A stretch of 64,000 bases of DNA from Methylobacterium adhaesivum (GTDB taxonomy: Bacteria; Pseudomonadota; Alphaproteobacteria; Rhizobiales; Beijerinckiaceae): NCBI RefSeq assembly GCF_022179065.1, contig NZ_BPQD01000011.1:19395-83394 (forward strand), written 5' to 3'. Below are positions 1-8,814 of the stretch, one piece after another. Under the pieces are notes generated by a model. That model had not been told where the DNA came from. It saw nothing but the letters and a program-made list of their open reading frames with translations, and made no database searches. Each line of letters begins with the position of its first letter. Within the stretch, counting starts at the first letter, position 1. Made by a program: the position numbers and the translations under genes.

Positions 1-1020
1 GCCTACGGCCGGCTGCAGTTCGGCGAGGATCTCGAACTCCACTTCCGCACCCTGATCGGCATCGGCTCCAACCCGAACGTCGCGGCCGTGGTGGTCATCG
101 GCATCGAGGACCAGTGGACCAACCGGATCGTCGAGGGCATCGCCAAGACCGGCAAGCCCGTGGTCGGGTTCGGCATCGAGGGGTACGGCGACATCGCCAC
201 CATCGCCAAGGCCAGCTACCAGGCCAAGCGCTTCGTGCAATGGGCGACCGAGCTGCCCCGCGAGGAATGCCCGATCTCGGACCTGTGGATCTCGACGAAG
301 TGCGGCGAGTCCGACACCACCACGGGCCTGTCCTCCTGCCCCACCGTGGGCAACCTCTACGACAAGCTGATCCCGCAGGGGATCTACGGCGTGTTCGGCG
401 AGACCTCGGAGATCACCGGTGCCGAGCACCTCTGCCGGGAGCGCGCGGCGACGCCCGAGATCGGCGACAAGTGGTTTTCCATGTGGAAGTCCTACCAGGA
501 CGACGTCATCGAGGCGCACAAGACCGACGACCTCTCGGATTCCCAGCCGACCAAAGGCAACATCCTCGGGGGCCTGAGCACCATCGAGGAGAAGGCGCTC
601 GGTAATCTCGAGAAGATCGGCCACGATTGCCGCTACATCGACGCGTTGCAGCCGGCCGAGGCGCCCGCCAAGGGACCGGGCCTGTACTACATGGACACCT
701 CGTCGGCGGCGGCCGAATGCATTACCCTGATGGCGGCGGCGGGCTACGTGGTCCATACCTTCCCCACCGGGCAGGGCAACGTCATCGGCAACCCGATCGT
801 CCCGGTGATTAAGATCACCGGCAACCCGCGCACGGTGCGCACCATGGGCGAACACATCGACGTCGACGTCTCGGGCGTACTCACCCGCGAGATGACCATC
901 CCGCAGGCGGGCGACGCCCTGATCGACATGGTGGTGCGCACCGCGAATGGCCGGCTCACGGCCGCCGAATCCCTCGGCCACCGCGAGTTCGTCATGACGA
1001 AACTGTACCGGAGCGCCTAA
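1..1020 (+). CDS. suyB: (2R)-sulfolactate sulfo-lyase, large (beta) subunit, 3' part
   Basis: This is the C-terminal 339 codons of a UxaA/altronate-dehydratase-type lyase; the frame is open from base 1, so the start lies before the window. SuyAB splits (R)-3-sulfolactate into pyruvate and sulfite in the cytoplasm. What is seen is the conserved large-domain pattern ([31 protein letters not shown]) over a length that matches all but the first ~50 residues of the family. Sequence alone could also suit altronate or another sugar-acid dehydratase. The SuyB call rests on the downstream slcC-comC-sorAB genes. The small subunit suyA would be expected just upstream. Confidence 0.8.
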   Translation, partial: AYGRLQFGEDLELHFRTLIGIGSNPNVAAVVVIGIEDQWTNRIVEGIAKTGKPVVGFGIEGYGDIATIAKASYQAKRFVQWATELPREECPISDLWISTKCGESDTTTGLSSCPTVGNLYDKLIPQGIYGVFGETSEITGAEHLCRERAATPEIGDKWFSMWKSYQDDVIEAHKTDDLSDSQPTKGNILGGLSTIEEKALGNLEKIGHDCRYIDALQPAEAPAKGPGLYYMDTSSAAAECITLMAAAGYVVHTFPTGQGNVIGNPIVPVIKITGNPRTVRTMGEHIDVDVSGVLTREMTIPQAGDALIDMVVRTANGRLTAAESLGHREFVMTKLYRSA

Positions 1021-1180
1021 CCGGCGACTTCTCCCGCCGCGTTCCGGCCTGGGACGCGGCGTCTCACCCCGACGCCATCGGGGTTTCGCGAAGGCGGAAA
1101 CTTCGCCGAGGCGGACACTTCCAGGGGATGAAGACCGCGTAGGCGGCGCATCCCGTTCGAAGCGCGCGTGAGGAACGCCC

Positions 1181-2551
1181 ATGAGAGTTCTGCGATCGAT
1201 CTACGGCCAGGTCCTGATCGGAATCGCCCTCGGCATCGTCGTGGGCGTGCTCTTTCCCGAGTTCGCCGTCGGCCTGAAGATCCTCGGCGACATGTTCGTC
1301 AACCTGATCAAGATGGTCGTCGGTCCGGTGATCTTCTGCACGGTGGTGGTCGGCATCGCCCATGTCGGCGATATGAAGAGCGTCGGCCGCATGGGCCTGA
1401 AGACGCTGGTCTATTTCGAGGTGTCGACGACGGTGGCGCTGGCCGCCGGCCTCCTCTTCGTCAACCTCCTGCGGCCCGGCGACGGCATCAACGCCTCCAT
1501 CGAGAGCCTCGACGCCAAGAGCGTGTCCGCCATCGCCGGCAAGGCCCACGCCCAGAGCGTGATGGAGATCATCGCCAACATCATCCCGCACAGCGCCGTC
1601 GACGCCTTCGCCAAGGGCGACCTCCTCCAGGTGATGTTCTTCTCCGTGCTGGTCGGGATGGGGCTGGCCGCCATGGGGCCGAAGGGGCAATTCCCCCTCA
1701 AGGTGATCCATGCCTTCGGCGATATCCTGATGAAGGTCGTGGGCATCATCATGCGCTTCGCCCCCATCGGGGCATTCGGCGCCATGGCCTTCACCATCGG
1801 CAAGTTCGGGCTCGGCATCCTCGCCCAGTACGGGATGCTGATCCTGTCGCTCTACCTGACCTTCTTCGTGTTCATCGTGCTGTTCCTCGGCGGCGTGATG
1901 CGGTTCTATGTGGGCCTGAGCCTATGGAAGCTGTTCCTCTACGTCCGCGAGGAAATGTTCATTCTCCTCGGCACAACCAGCACCGAATCGGTCCTGCCGC
2001 GCCTGATGGCCAAGCTCGGCGGGCTCTCCGTGGAGAAGGGCGTGACCGGCCTCGTGATGCCGGCGGGCCTGTCGTTCAACATGGACGGGTCGTGCATCTA
2101 CCTCACCATGGCGATCGGCTTCATCGCCCAGGCGCTCAACATCCCGCTCACCTGGGAGCAGGAGCTCGGGCTCCTCGCCATCGCCCTCGTGACCTCGAAG
2201 GGGGTGGCCGGCGTCGCTGGGGCGATCCTGTTCGTGCTCGCTGCGACGCTCCAGGCGTCGCAGCTCCTCCCCGTCGCCGGCATCGCGCTGATCATCGGCG
2301 TCGACCGCATCCTCAACGAGCTGCGCTGCATCACCAACGCCATCGGCAATATGGTGGCGACCCTGGTGATCGCCCGCTGGGAGGGCAAGATCGACCTCGC
2401 CCATGCCCGCGCCGTCCTCGACGGGCGCATCCAGCCCGACCTCGACTCCCTCGACGAGCCGGATGAGGCGATCGAGGGCACGCCCGCCCCCATCGCCGCC
2501 CCGAGCCCGGCCCGCCACCGGGCGCTGCCCGCCGTGATCCCGGCCACCTGA
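1181..2551 (+). CDS. DctA-family dicarboxylate/H+ symporter, probable sulfolactate importer
   Basis: A 456-residue inner-membrane carrier of the dicarboxylate/amino acid:cation symporter family. The first helix starts at the chosen ATG (RSIYGQVLIGIALG). The family re-entrant-loop and binding motifs are present: GTTSTESVLP near residue 263 and SFNMDGSC near residue 297. DctA proteins take up C4-dicarboxylates. Here it lies 160 bases after suyB and 34 bases before slcC on the same strand, so I infer that it brings in sulfolactate, a dianion of similar size. The known sulfolactate clusters I recall use TRAP/TTT-type transporters, so this importer type is less usual. It could still be a plain succinate/malate carrier. 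Confidence 0.85.
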   Translation: MRVLRSIYGQVLIGIALGIVVGVLFPEFAVGLKILGDMFVNLIKMVVGPVIFCTVVVGIAHVGDMKSVGRMGLKTLVYFEVSTTVALAAGLLFVNLLRPGDGINASIESLDAKSVSAIAGKAHAQSVMEIIANIIPHSAVDAFAKGDLLQVMFFSVLVGMGLAAMGPKGQFPLKVIHAFGDILMKVVGIIMRFAPIGAFGAMAFTIGKFGLGILAQYGMLILSLYLTFFVFIVLFLGGVMRFYVGLSLWKLFLYVREEMFILLGTTSTESVLPRLMAKLGGLSVEKGVTGLVMPAGLSFNMDGSCIYLTMAIGFIAQALNIPLTWEQELGLLAIALVTSKGVAGVAGAILFVLAATLQASQLLPVAGIALIIGVDRILNELRCITNAIGNMVATLVIARWEGKIDLAHARAVLDGRIQPDLDSLDEPDEAIEGTPAPIAAPSPARHRALPAVIPAT

Positions 2552-2585
2552 CGGATCGCGTTCCCCAAACCGGAGCCCCAGGGCC

Positions 2586-3560
2586 ATGCCGACATCCCAC
2601 GCCCCGACGGGCCGCCCACCGAAAGTGGTGATCGCCGAATTCATGGACGAGGCCGCCATTGCGGCCGAGCTCGGCGGCTTCACGACGCTCTACGACCCGG
2701 CCCTCGTCGACCGGCCGGACGACCTCCGGGCGGCGCTGGCCGACGCCGACGCCCTCGTGGTCCGGAACCGCACCCAGGTGAACGCGGCGCTCCTCGCCGC
2801 CGCGCCCGATCTCAAGGCGGTCGGGCGCCTCGGCGTCGGCCTCGACAACATCGACCTCGCGGCCTGCCGGGAGCGCGGCATCGCTGTCTACCCCGCCACC
2901 GGCGCCAACGACGTCGCGGTGGCCGAGTACGTGATCGGCACCGCGATGCTGCTCCTGCGCGGGGCCTACGGTGCCACCGCCGCCGTGGCGGCCGGGTCCT
3001 GGCCGCGCAACGCGCTGATGGGCCGGGAGATCTCGGGCAAGCGCCTCGGCCTCGTCGGGTTCGGCGCCATCGCCCGCGAGACCGCCCACCGCGCCCTCGC
3101 CCTCGGGATGCGGGTCTCGGCCCACGACCCCTTCGTGCCGGCCGACGATCCGGCCTGGCGGATGGGCGGCGGCACGGTCGCGCGGGCGCCGGACCGCGTC
3201 GCCCTCATCGCCGACAGCGACGTCCTGTCCCTACACGTACCGCTGACGCCCGAGACCCGGGAGATGATCGATGCGTCCGTCATCGCCCGGATGCCGGCCG
3301 GGGCGATCCTCATCAACGCCGCCCGGGGCGAGGTGGTGGACGCCGCTGCCGTCGTCGACGCCCTGCGCTCCGGGCATCTCGGCGGGGCCGCCCTCGATGT
3401 GTTCGCGAAAGAACCCCTCGATGCCGCGGCGGGCGCCCCGTTCCGCGATCTGCCCAACCTCATCCTGACGCCGCATATCGCCGGGGTGACGCAGGAATCC
3501 AACGTGCGCGTCTCCCGCGTCACGGCGCAGGCCGTGCGCCGCCACCTCTCCGAGGGCTGA
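2586..3560 (+). CDS. slcC: (S)-sulfolactate dehydrogenase (D-2-hydroxyacid dehydrogenase family)
   Basis: A 324-residue NAD-dependent D-isomer-specific 2-hydroxyacid dehydrogenase. The Rossmann motif GFGAIA is near residue 157, the substrate-binding Arg is in NAARGE near residue 244, and the catalytic His is in TPHIAG near residue 296. SlcC oxidises (S)-sulfolactate to 3-sulfopyruvate, which ComC then reduces to the R isomer used by SuyAB. The gene ends 5 bases before comC, and the SlcC-ComC pair is diagnostic of the sulfolactate racemising route. By sequence alone it would be called a phosphoglycerate dehydrogenase-like protein; at 324 residues it lacks the ACT tail of long SerA forms. Confidence 0.8.
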   Translation: MPTSHAPTGRPPKVVIAEFMDEAAIAAELGGFTTLYDPALVDRPDDLRAALADADALVVRNRTQVNAALLAAAPDLKAVGRLGVGLDNIDLAACRERGIAVYPATGANDVAVAEYVIGTAMLLLRGAYGATAAVAAGSWPRNALMGREISGKRLGLVGFGAIARETAHRALALGMRVSAHDPFVPADDPAWRMGGGTVARAPDRVALIADSDVLSLHVPLTPETREMIDASVIARMPAGAILINAARGEVVDAAAVVDALRSGHLGGAALDVFAKEPLDAAAGAPFRDLPNLILTPHIAGVTQESNVRVSRVTAQAVRRHLSEG

Positions 3561-3565
3561 AAGCC

Positions 3566-4555
3566 ATGCCGACCCTGAGCCTCGCCGCCGCCCACACCCT
3601 CGTCACCGACGCCCTGGTCCGCTGCGGAACGCTGGCGCCCGCGGCCCACAGCGTCGCCCGCGCCCTCGTCGGGGCCGAAGCCGATGGGCTGAAGGGACAC
3701 GGGCTCTCGCGGGTGGCCTCCTATGCGGCCCAGGTCCGGGCCGGCAAGGTGGTGGGCGATGCCGCGATCGCGGTGACGCGGCCCCGGCCCGGTCTGCTGG
3801 CCGTCGACGCCGCCCACGGCTTCGCCTACCCGGCCCTCGACGCCGTGCTGGAGCAGCTTCCGGCCCTGGTCCGGGAGCAGGGCGTCGCAGCGGCCGGCAT
3901 CCGGCGCTCGCACCATTGTGGCGCCGCCGGCCGGCCCGTGGAGGCCCTGGCCGAGGCCGGGCTCGTGGCGATCCTGCTCGCCAACACACCCGCCGCCATG
4001 GCGCCCTGGGGCGGGTCGCGGGCGGTGTTCGGGACGAACCCCCTCGCCTTCGCCTGCCCCCTGCCGGGCCGCGCCCCCATCGTCGTCGACCTGTCCCTCT
4101 CGAAGGTGGCGCGTGGCGCGATCATGGCCGCCCGCCAGCGCGGCGAGGCCATTCCGGAGGGCTGGGCCCTCGACGCCGCCGGGCAGCCGACGACCGATGC
4201 CGGCGCGGCCCTCAAGGGCACCATGGTGCCGCTCGGCGACGCGAAGGGTACGGCGCTGGCCCTGATGGTGGAGCTCCTCGCCGCCGGCCTGACCGGCGGG
4301 CGGTTCGCCGGGGAGGCCAGCTCGTTCCTCGACGCCGAGGGCGATCCGCCGGGCACCGGGCAGCTCGTCATCGCCCTCGCGGCCGATGCGTTCGGGCCCG
4401 GGGCCCTGGCGCGGTTCGGGGAACTCGCCGGCTCCATCGAGGCGCAGGACGGGGCGCGGCTGCCCGGTGCCCGCCGCCTCGCGCTGCGGGCCCGGGCCGA
4501 GGCCGAGGGGCTCAGCGTCCCGGACGCCCTCGTGGCCGAGATCGAGGCGCTGTGA
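3566..4555 (+). CDS. comC: (R)-sulfolactate dehydrogenase (Ldh2/malate-dehydrogenase-like)
   Basis: A 329-residue protein of the Ldh2/MDG2 (L-sulfolactate/malate dehydrogenase) family, which is unrelated in fold to SlcC. The family signature GLSRVASYAAQVRAGKV lies near residue 48 and the active-site His region RRSHHCG near residues 112-118. Its role is NAD(P)H-linked interconversion of 3-sulfopyruvate and (R)-sulfolactate. It starts 5 bases after slcC, so the two are surely co-transcribed. Other Ldh2 enzymes act on malate, lactate or ureidoglycolate; the neighbours decide the call. Confidence 0.8.
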   Translation: MPTLSLAAAHTLVTDALVRCGTLAPAAHSVARALVGAEADGLKGHGLSRVASYAAQVRAGKVVGDAAIAVTRPRPGLLAVDAAHGFAYPALDAVLEQLPALVREQGVAAAGIRRSHHCGAAGRPVEALAEAGLVAILLANTPAAMAPWGGSRAVFGTNPLAFACPLPGRAPIVVDLSLSKVARGAIMAARQRGEAIPEGWALDAAGQPTTDAGAALKGTMVPLGDAKGTALALMVELLAAGLTGGRFAGEASSFLDAEGDPPGTGQLVIALAADAFGPGALARFGELAGSIEAQDGARLPGARRLALRARAEAEGLSVPDALVAEIEAL

Positions 4556-4716
4556 CCATGAAAGCCGCGATCCCGGGCGGGATCCGCTTCCGACCCCCGG
4601 CTCTGCGCATCGACCGATTGCCCGGAGCTGGGCTCGGGCTTAACGAAGGGCGGGACACCGTGCTGGGAAACCTCTCCTTTCCTCCTCCCACGCCCGGGGA
4701 GCAGCGGCGCACCGAC

Positions 4717-5445
4717 ATGGAACGCACGGGTAGCAATGCGGTGGGCTTCCGCCCCCTCTATCGACAGGTCTACGACACGCTCCTGCGCCGCCTCGCCGAC
4801 GCGGTCTGGCAGCCGGGCCAGATCCTGCCCAGCGAGGGCGTGCTCGCGGCCGAGCTCGGCGTCAGCCAGGGCACGGTGCGCAAGGCCCTCGATGCCCTGA
4901 CCGCCGACAGCCTGCTGGTGCGCCGGCAGGGGCGCGGCACCTTCGTGGCCGAGCACGACGACAAGCAGAGTGTCTTCCGCTTCTTCAAGCTGCGTCCCGA
5001 CGGGGCGGTCGCCGGCACCCCGACGAGCCGCGTCGTCTCTGCCACGGAGGCCGCCGCCACCCTCGACGAGCGCGACCGCCTCGCCCTTCTGCGCAACGCG
5101 CGGGTGGTGCGGATGGAGCGGGTGCGCGCCCTCGACGGCCGGCCCTGTCTCGTCGAGACGATCGCCGTCCCGGCGACCCTGTTTCCCGGCCTCGCGGCCA
5201 TGGAACTCCCGAACACGCTCTACAGCCTCTACGCCACCCGGTTCGGCATCACGATCGCCACCGCGCACGAGCGCCTGAAGGCGATCGCGCTGCCCGCTGA
5301 CAAGGCCGAGCTGCTGGGCAGGCCCGCCGGAACGCCGGTCCTCGAAGTCGACCGCGTCGCCGTCGATCTCGAGGACCGGCCGGTGGAGTGGCGCCTGTCG
5401 ACCTGCCTGACCGAGGACATCCACTACGCCTCCGTGCTGCGGTGA
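4717..5445 (+). CDS. suyR: GntR/HutC-type transcriptional regulator of the sulfolactate operon
   Basis: A 242-residue regulator with an N-terminal GntR winged helix (YRQVYDTLLRRL to LLVRRQGRGTFV, residues ~10-75) and a C-terminal UTRA effector domain (~95-235). I chose the ATG at 4717 because the wing-helix motif then starts at the usual place; an in-frame ATG at 4558 would add 53 low-complexity residues. It sits inside the operon, after comC and before sorA. By family habit it would repress the operon until sulfolactate or a metabolite binds the UTRA domain. No clear operator was found. Confidence 0.75.
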   Translation: MERTGSNAVGFRPLYRQVYDTLLRRLADAVWQPGQILPSEGVLAAELGVSQGTVRKALDALTADSLLVRRQGRGTFVAEHDDKQSVFRFFKLRPDGAVAGTPTSRVVSATEAAATLDERDRLALLRNARVVRMERVRALDGRPCLVETIAVPATLFPGLAAMELPNTLYSLYATRFGITIATAHERLKAIALPADKAELLGRPAGTPVLEVDRVAVDLEDRPVEWRLSTCLTEDIHYASVLR

Positions 5446-5491
5446 CCGCGCGGACGGGGCGGGCGACGCGGCCGGTCGAGGAGATGCCGGA

Positions 5492-6715
5492 ATGCCAGAC
5501 ACCGATCGCAGAACCCTCCTCCGCCAGGCCGGGGCCGGCCTGATCGCCGCCACCGGCGCGGCCCTTGCGCCCTGGTCCAGCCGGGCGGCCCGGGCCGGCG
5601 AGGCCGTCACCCTTCCGTTCGGCAACGGCGAGCGCCCCCTCGTAGCGTATCCGGGCAAGCGTCCCCTCCTGCAGATGACCGCGCGGCCGCCGCAGCTGGA
5701 AACGCCGTTCTCCGTTTTCGACGAAGGGGTCATCACCCCGAACGACGCCTTCTTCGTGCGCTATCACCTCGCCGATATCCCGACCGTCGTCGATCCAGAG
5801 GCTTTCCGCCTGACGGTTTCGGGGCATGTCGGAGCGCCGGTCGCCCTGTCGCTCGCCGAACTGAAGGCGATGCCCGCTTCCGAGATCGTCGCGGTCAATC
5901 AATGCTCGGGCAATTCGCGCGGCTTCGTCGAGCCCCGCGTCGCGGGCGGCCAGCTCGCCAACGGCGCCATGGGCAATGCCCGCTGGACCGGCGTGCCCCT
6001 GAAGGCCGTGCTGGAGCGGGCCGGCGTGAAGGCCGGGGCCGTGCAGGTGGCCTTCGAGGGCCTCGACGGCCCTGTCCTTCCGGCTACCCCGGACTTCGCC
6101 AAGGCGCTCGGCCTCGATCACGCCCGCGACGGCGAGGTGATGCTGGCCTGGGCCATGAACGGGGAGGATCTGCCCTGGCTCAACGGCTATCCCTTACGCC
6201 TCGTGGTCCCGGGCTTCTACGGCACTTATTGGGTCAAGCACCTCAACGCGATCACCGTGCTGGACAAGCCCTACGAGGGCTTCTGGATGACCTCGGCCTA
6301 TCGCATTCCGGACAACCCCTGCGCCTGCGTTGAACCCGGCCAGGCCCCCAAGACCACCGTGCCGATCAACCGCTTCTCGATCCGCTCCTTCGTTACCAAT
6401 CTCGCCGACGGGGCCGCGATCCCGGCCGGGCGGACGGCCCTGCGCGGCATCGCCTTCGACGGCGGCTCGGGCATCCGGGCGGTGGCGGTCTCCACCGATG
6501 ACGGGCACAGCTGGACCGAGGCGCAGCTCGGCGCCGATCTCGGCCGCTACGCCTTCCGGCCCTGGACCCTGTCGGTCGATCTCCCCGCCGGCCCGCATGC
6601 CCTGCGGGTCCGGGCGACGGGCAACGACGGCGCGACCCAGCCGATGGAGCCGCGCTGGAACCCGCCGGGCTACATGCGCAACGTCGTCGAGAGCGTCCGG
6701 GTGCAGGCGGCATGA
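5492..6715 (+). CDS. sorA: sulfite dehydrogenase, molybdenum subunit
   Basis: A 407-residue sulfite-oxidase-family protein. A Tat-like signal begins with DRRTLLRQAGAG (twin Arg at residues 6-7) and ends at an alanine-rich site near residue 36, so the enzyme should be exported folded. The molybdenum-ligating cysteine is Cys138 in VNQCSGNSRG, and a Mo-cofactor dimerisation domain fills roughly residues 295-405. It oxidises the sulfite released by SuyAB to sulfate and hands electrons to the cytochrome SorB encoded next door. It starts 46 bases after suyR. Other YedY/SOX relatives exist, but the SorB partner supports the call. Confidence 0.85.
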   Translation: MPDTDRRTLLRQAGAGLIAATGAALAPWSSRAARAGEAVTLPFGNGERPLVAYPGKRPLLQMTARPPQLETPFSVFDEGVITPNDAFFVRYHLADIPTVVDPEAFRLTVSGHVGAPVALSLAELKAMPASEIVAVNQCSGNSRGFVEPRVAGGQLANGAMGNARWTGVPLKAVLERAGVKAGAVQVAFEGLDGPVLPATPDFAKALGLDHARDGEVMLAWAMNGEDLPWLNGYPLRLVVPGFYGTYWVKHLNAITVLDKPYEGFWMTSAYRIPDNPCACVEPGQAPKTTVPINRFSIRSFVTNLADGAAIPAGRTALRGIAFDGGSGIRAVAVSTDDGHSWTEAQLGADLGRYAFRPWTLSVDLPAGPHALRVRATGNDGATQPMEPRWNPPGYMRNVVESVRVQAA

Positions 6716-6720
6716 GGAGG
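6715..6720 (+). promoter_or_regulatory. Shine-Dalgarno fixing the sorB start
   Basis: A perfect AGGAGG lies 6 bases before the ATG at 6727. The upstream in-frame ATG at 6712 overlaps the sorA stop as ATGA but has no such site, so 6727 is the likelier start. Confidence 0.7.
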
Positions 6721-6726
6721 ATCACG

Positions 6727-7062
6727 ATGCGGACAGCCGGAATCCCGTTTGGCGTCGTCGCGGCCGCCCTCGCGGGGGCCGGCCTCCTGGCGGGTCGCCC
6801 CGCCCAAGCCGAACCGCGGCGTTACGATCTGCCGGAGCCGACGGCCCAACTGCGTCCCGCGCCCGGCCACGAGGCCGGCCTGTCGGCGGCGGAGGCCAAT
6901 TGCCAAGCCTGCCACTCCGTCGACTACATCGCGATGCAGCCGCCCGGAAAGGGCGCGGCCTTCTGGACCAGCGAGGTGACGAAGATGCGCAAGGTCTATC
7001 ACGCGCCGATCAGTGAGGCGGACGGCAAGGCCATCGCCGATTATCTTGCGGCGGCGTACTGA
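6727..7062 (+). CDS. sorB: sulfite dehydrogenase, cytochrome c subunit
   Basis: A 111-residue secreted monohaem cytochrome c. A Sec signal peptide (residues ~1-26, ending RPAQAEP) is followed by one haem site, Cys59-Gln-Ala-Cys62-His63, and several later Met residues could supply the sixth ligand. It accepts electrons from SorA in the periplasm and passes them toward cytochrome c oxidase. The start at 6727 is set by a perfect AGGAGG; an alternative ATG at 6712 overlaps the sorA stop. Length and position directly after sorA match known sorAB pairs. Confidence 0.85.
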   Translation: MRTAGIPFGVVAAALAGAGLLAGRPAQAEPRRYDLPEPTAQLRPAPGHEAGLSAAEANCQACHSVDYIAMQPPGKGAAFWTSEVTKMRKVYHAPISEADGKAIADYLAAAY

Positions 7063-7124
7063 GCGTCATGTCCAATATCGGGCACCGCGACGGGCGGCGC
7101 CGGGACACTCTGAAGGCGGGGGTC

Positions 7125-7367
7125 TTACAGGATGGCGGTGATGAAGGCGGCGACCTGCGCATGAGCGTTCGCGACCATCTGCGACACCGGCTCGTCGGCC
7201 AGATAGACGCGGCTCGCCGTCAGGGTCGCGGCGATCAGCCAGAAGCCGATCACGGCGACGTTGCGCGCCCGACGGTCGCCCGCATTGGTGGCGTCCTGGC
7301 ACACGATCTCGACGGGTTCGCCGAAGGGATCGTAGGCCATCGCCGGGCTGCTGGAACGCTTGCTCAT
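7125..7367 (-). CDS. small hypothetical membrane protein
   Basis: An 80-residue product encoded against the operon, between sorB and the exporter. It has one predicted membrane helix (NVAVIGFWLIAATLTAS, residues ~36-52). I recognise no family. A TTG 36 bases upstream (7403) is in frame and has a G-rich site nearby, so the start is unsure. It interrupts an otherwise one-direction gene set; it may be an unrelated gene, or a spurious frame. Confidence 0.45.
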   Translation of the reverse strand: MSKRSSSPAMAYDPFGEPVEIVCQDATNAGDRRARNVAVIGFWLIAATLTASRVYLADEPVSQMVANAHAQVAAFITAIL

Positions 7368-7501
7368 GAGCGTGAATGTCGCGCTTCGACCCTCCCCGAT
7401 CAATGGATGGGTTTTGCGAAGATTTCCTCCGAGCGAGAGCGTTGTTCTCCCGTACGCGCTTGGGGTGGAAGTTCCTTCCGATTGCCTCGCGGAAAGGCCG
7501 C

Positions 7502-8584
7502 ATGAGCGTCAAGAGCATCACGACGGCCCCCTCCGGAGCGGGCCCTGGGGCCGCCAGCGGCCGGATCACCTCGCTCGTGCCCGGCCTCCTCGTCTGTCTC
7601 GTCCTCACGGCGGCGGCGCTGGGCGTCCAGGCCCTGGAGGAGCGGGCCACGGGCCATCCCTACGTCGAGGCCCTCGTCATCGCGATCCTGCTCGGGATCG
7701 CGCTGCGCACCCTGTGGAGCCCCGGCGAGCGCTTCCGGGCCGGGATCGCGTTCTCGGCCAAGCAGGTGCTGGAGCTCGCCGTCACGCTCCTCGGCGCCTC
7801 GATCAGCCTCGGCGCCATCGTGGCCTCCGGGACGAGCCTCCTCGTCGGCATCGTCGCCACGGTGGCGCTGGCGATCGTGGCCAGCTACGCCATCTGCCGG
7901 GGGCTCGGCCTGCCGCCCCGCATGGCGATCCTGGTCGCCTGCGGCAACGCCATCTGCGGCAACTCCGCCATCGCCGCCGTGGCGCCGGTGATCGGGGCCG
8001 ACAGCAAGGACGTGGTCGCCGCCATCGCCTTCACGGCGGTGCTCGGCGTGCTGATGGTGCTGGGCCTGCCCCTTTTCATTCCCCTCGTCGGCCTGTCCGA
8101 GCACCAGTACGGCACGCTGGCGGGCCTGACCGTCTACGCGGTGCCGCAGGTGCTCGCCGCCACGGTGCCGGTCGGCATCCTGGCGACCCAGGTCGGCACC
8201 CTGGTCAAGCTCGTGCGCGTCCTGATGCTCGGGCCCGTCGTGGTCGCGTTCTCGTTCATCGCCCCGTACCTGCCGGCGGATGGCGGCTCGGCCAAGGCCC
8301 GGCCCGGTCGCCTCGGCTTCTTCAAGATCGTGCCCTGGTTCATCCTCGGCTTCCTGGCGCTGGCGACCCTGCGCTCGGCCGGGCTCGTCCCGGAGGCGGC
8401 CTCCCAGCCGGTGACGCGCCTGGCGAGCCTCCTCACCGTGGTGTCGATGGCGGCCCTGGGCCTGGGCGTCGACGTGCGGGTGCTGGCCCGGGTCGGCGGC
8501 CGGGTCACCCTGGCGGTGACGGGCTCTCTCGTCGTTCTTCTCGTCGTCAGCCTGTCCCTGATCTGGGCCCTGAAGATCGCCTGA
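7502..8584 (+). CDS. putative sulfite/sulfate exporter (PSE, UPF0324/YeiH family)
   Basis: A 360-residue polytopic membrane protein of the UPF0324/YeiH group, known as the Putative Sulfate Exporter family; CuyZ of cysteate degraders belongs here. Conserved stretches include ILLGIALRTLW, ELAVTLLGASISLG and CGNAICGNSAIAA. The chosen ATG has GGAAAGG six bases upstream. Placed after sorAB in a sulfonate operon, it would remove the sulfite or sulfate left when SuyAB cuts the C-S bond. Transport direction and ion are inferred from family and context. Confidence 0.8.
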   Translation: MSVKSITTAPSGAGPGAASGRITSLVPGLLVCLVLTAAALGVQALEERATGHPYVEALVIAILLGIALRTLWSPGERFRAGIAFSAKQVLELAVTLLGASISLGAIVASGTSLLVGIVATVALAIVASYAICRGLGLPPRMAILVACGNAICGNSAIAAVAPVIGADSKDVVAAIAFTAVLGVLMVLGLPLFIPLVGLSEHQYGTLAGLTVYAVPQVLAATVPVGILATQVGTLVKLVRVLMLGPVVVAFSFIAPYLPADGGSAKARPGRLGFFKIVPWFILGFLALATLRSAGLVPEAASQPVTRLASLLTVVSMAALGLGVDVRVLARVGGRVTLAVTGSLVVLLVVSLSLIWALKIA

Positions 8585-8814
8585 TCCTTTTTTGCTTCCC
8601 CGAGGGCGTGAAGTTCTTGTCGTCTGCTACGCCGTTTCATGGGCGTCGGGCGGCGCCCGCCCCTCTTTTCCAGGGAGCGCCGAGCTTTCGTGACGTCATG
8701 CTGTGGTGATTCCGTGCGGGCGAGGACTATGATCCGCGGACACCACCTTCCGGGCCTCGCTCGACCGCGCCGGTGGACGGGTCAGGGCGGCATTCCGTCG
8801 CCGGAAGGACAGCC

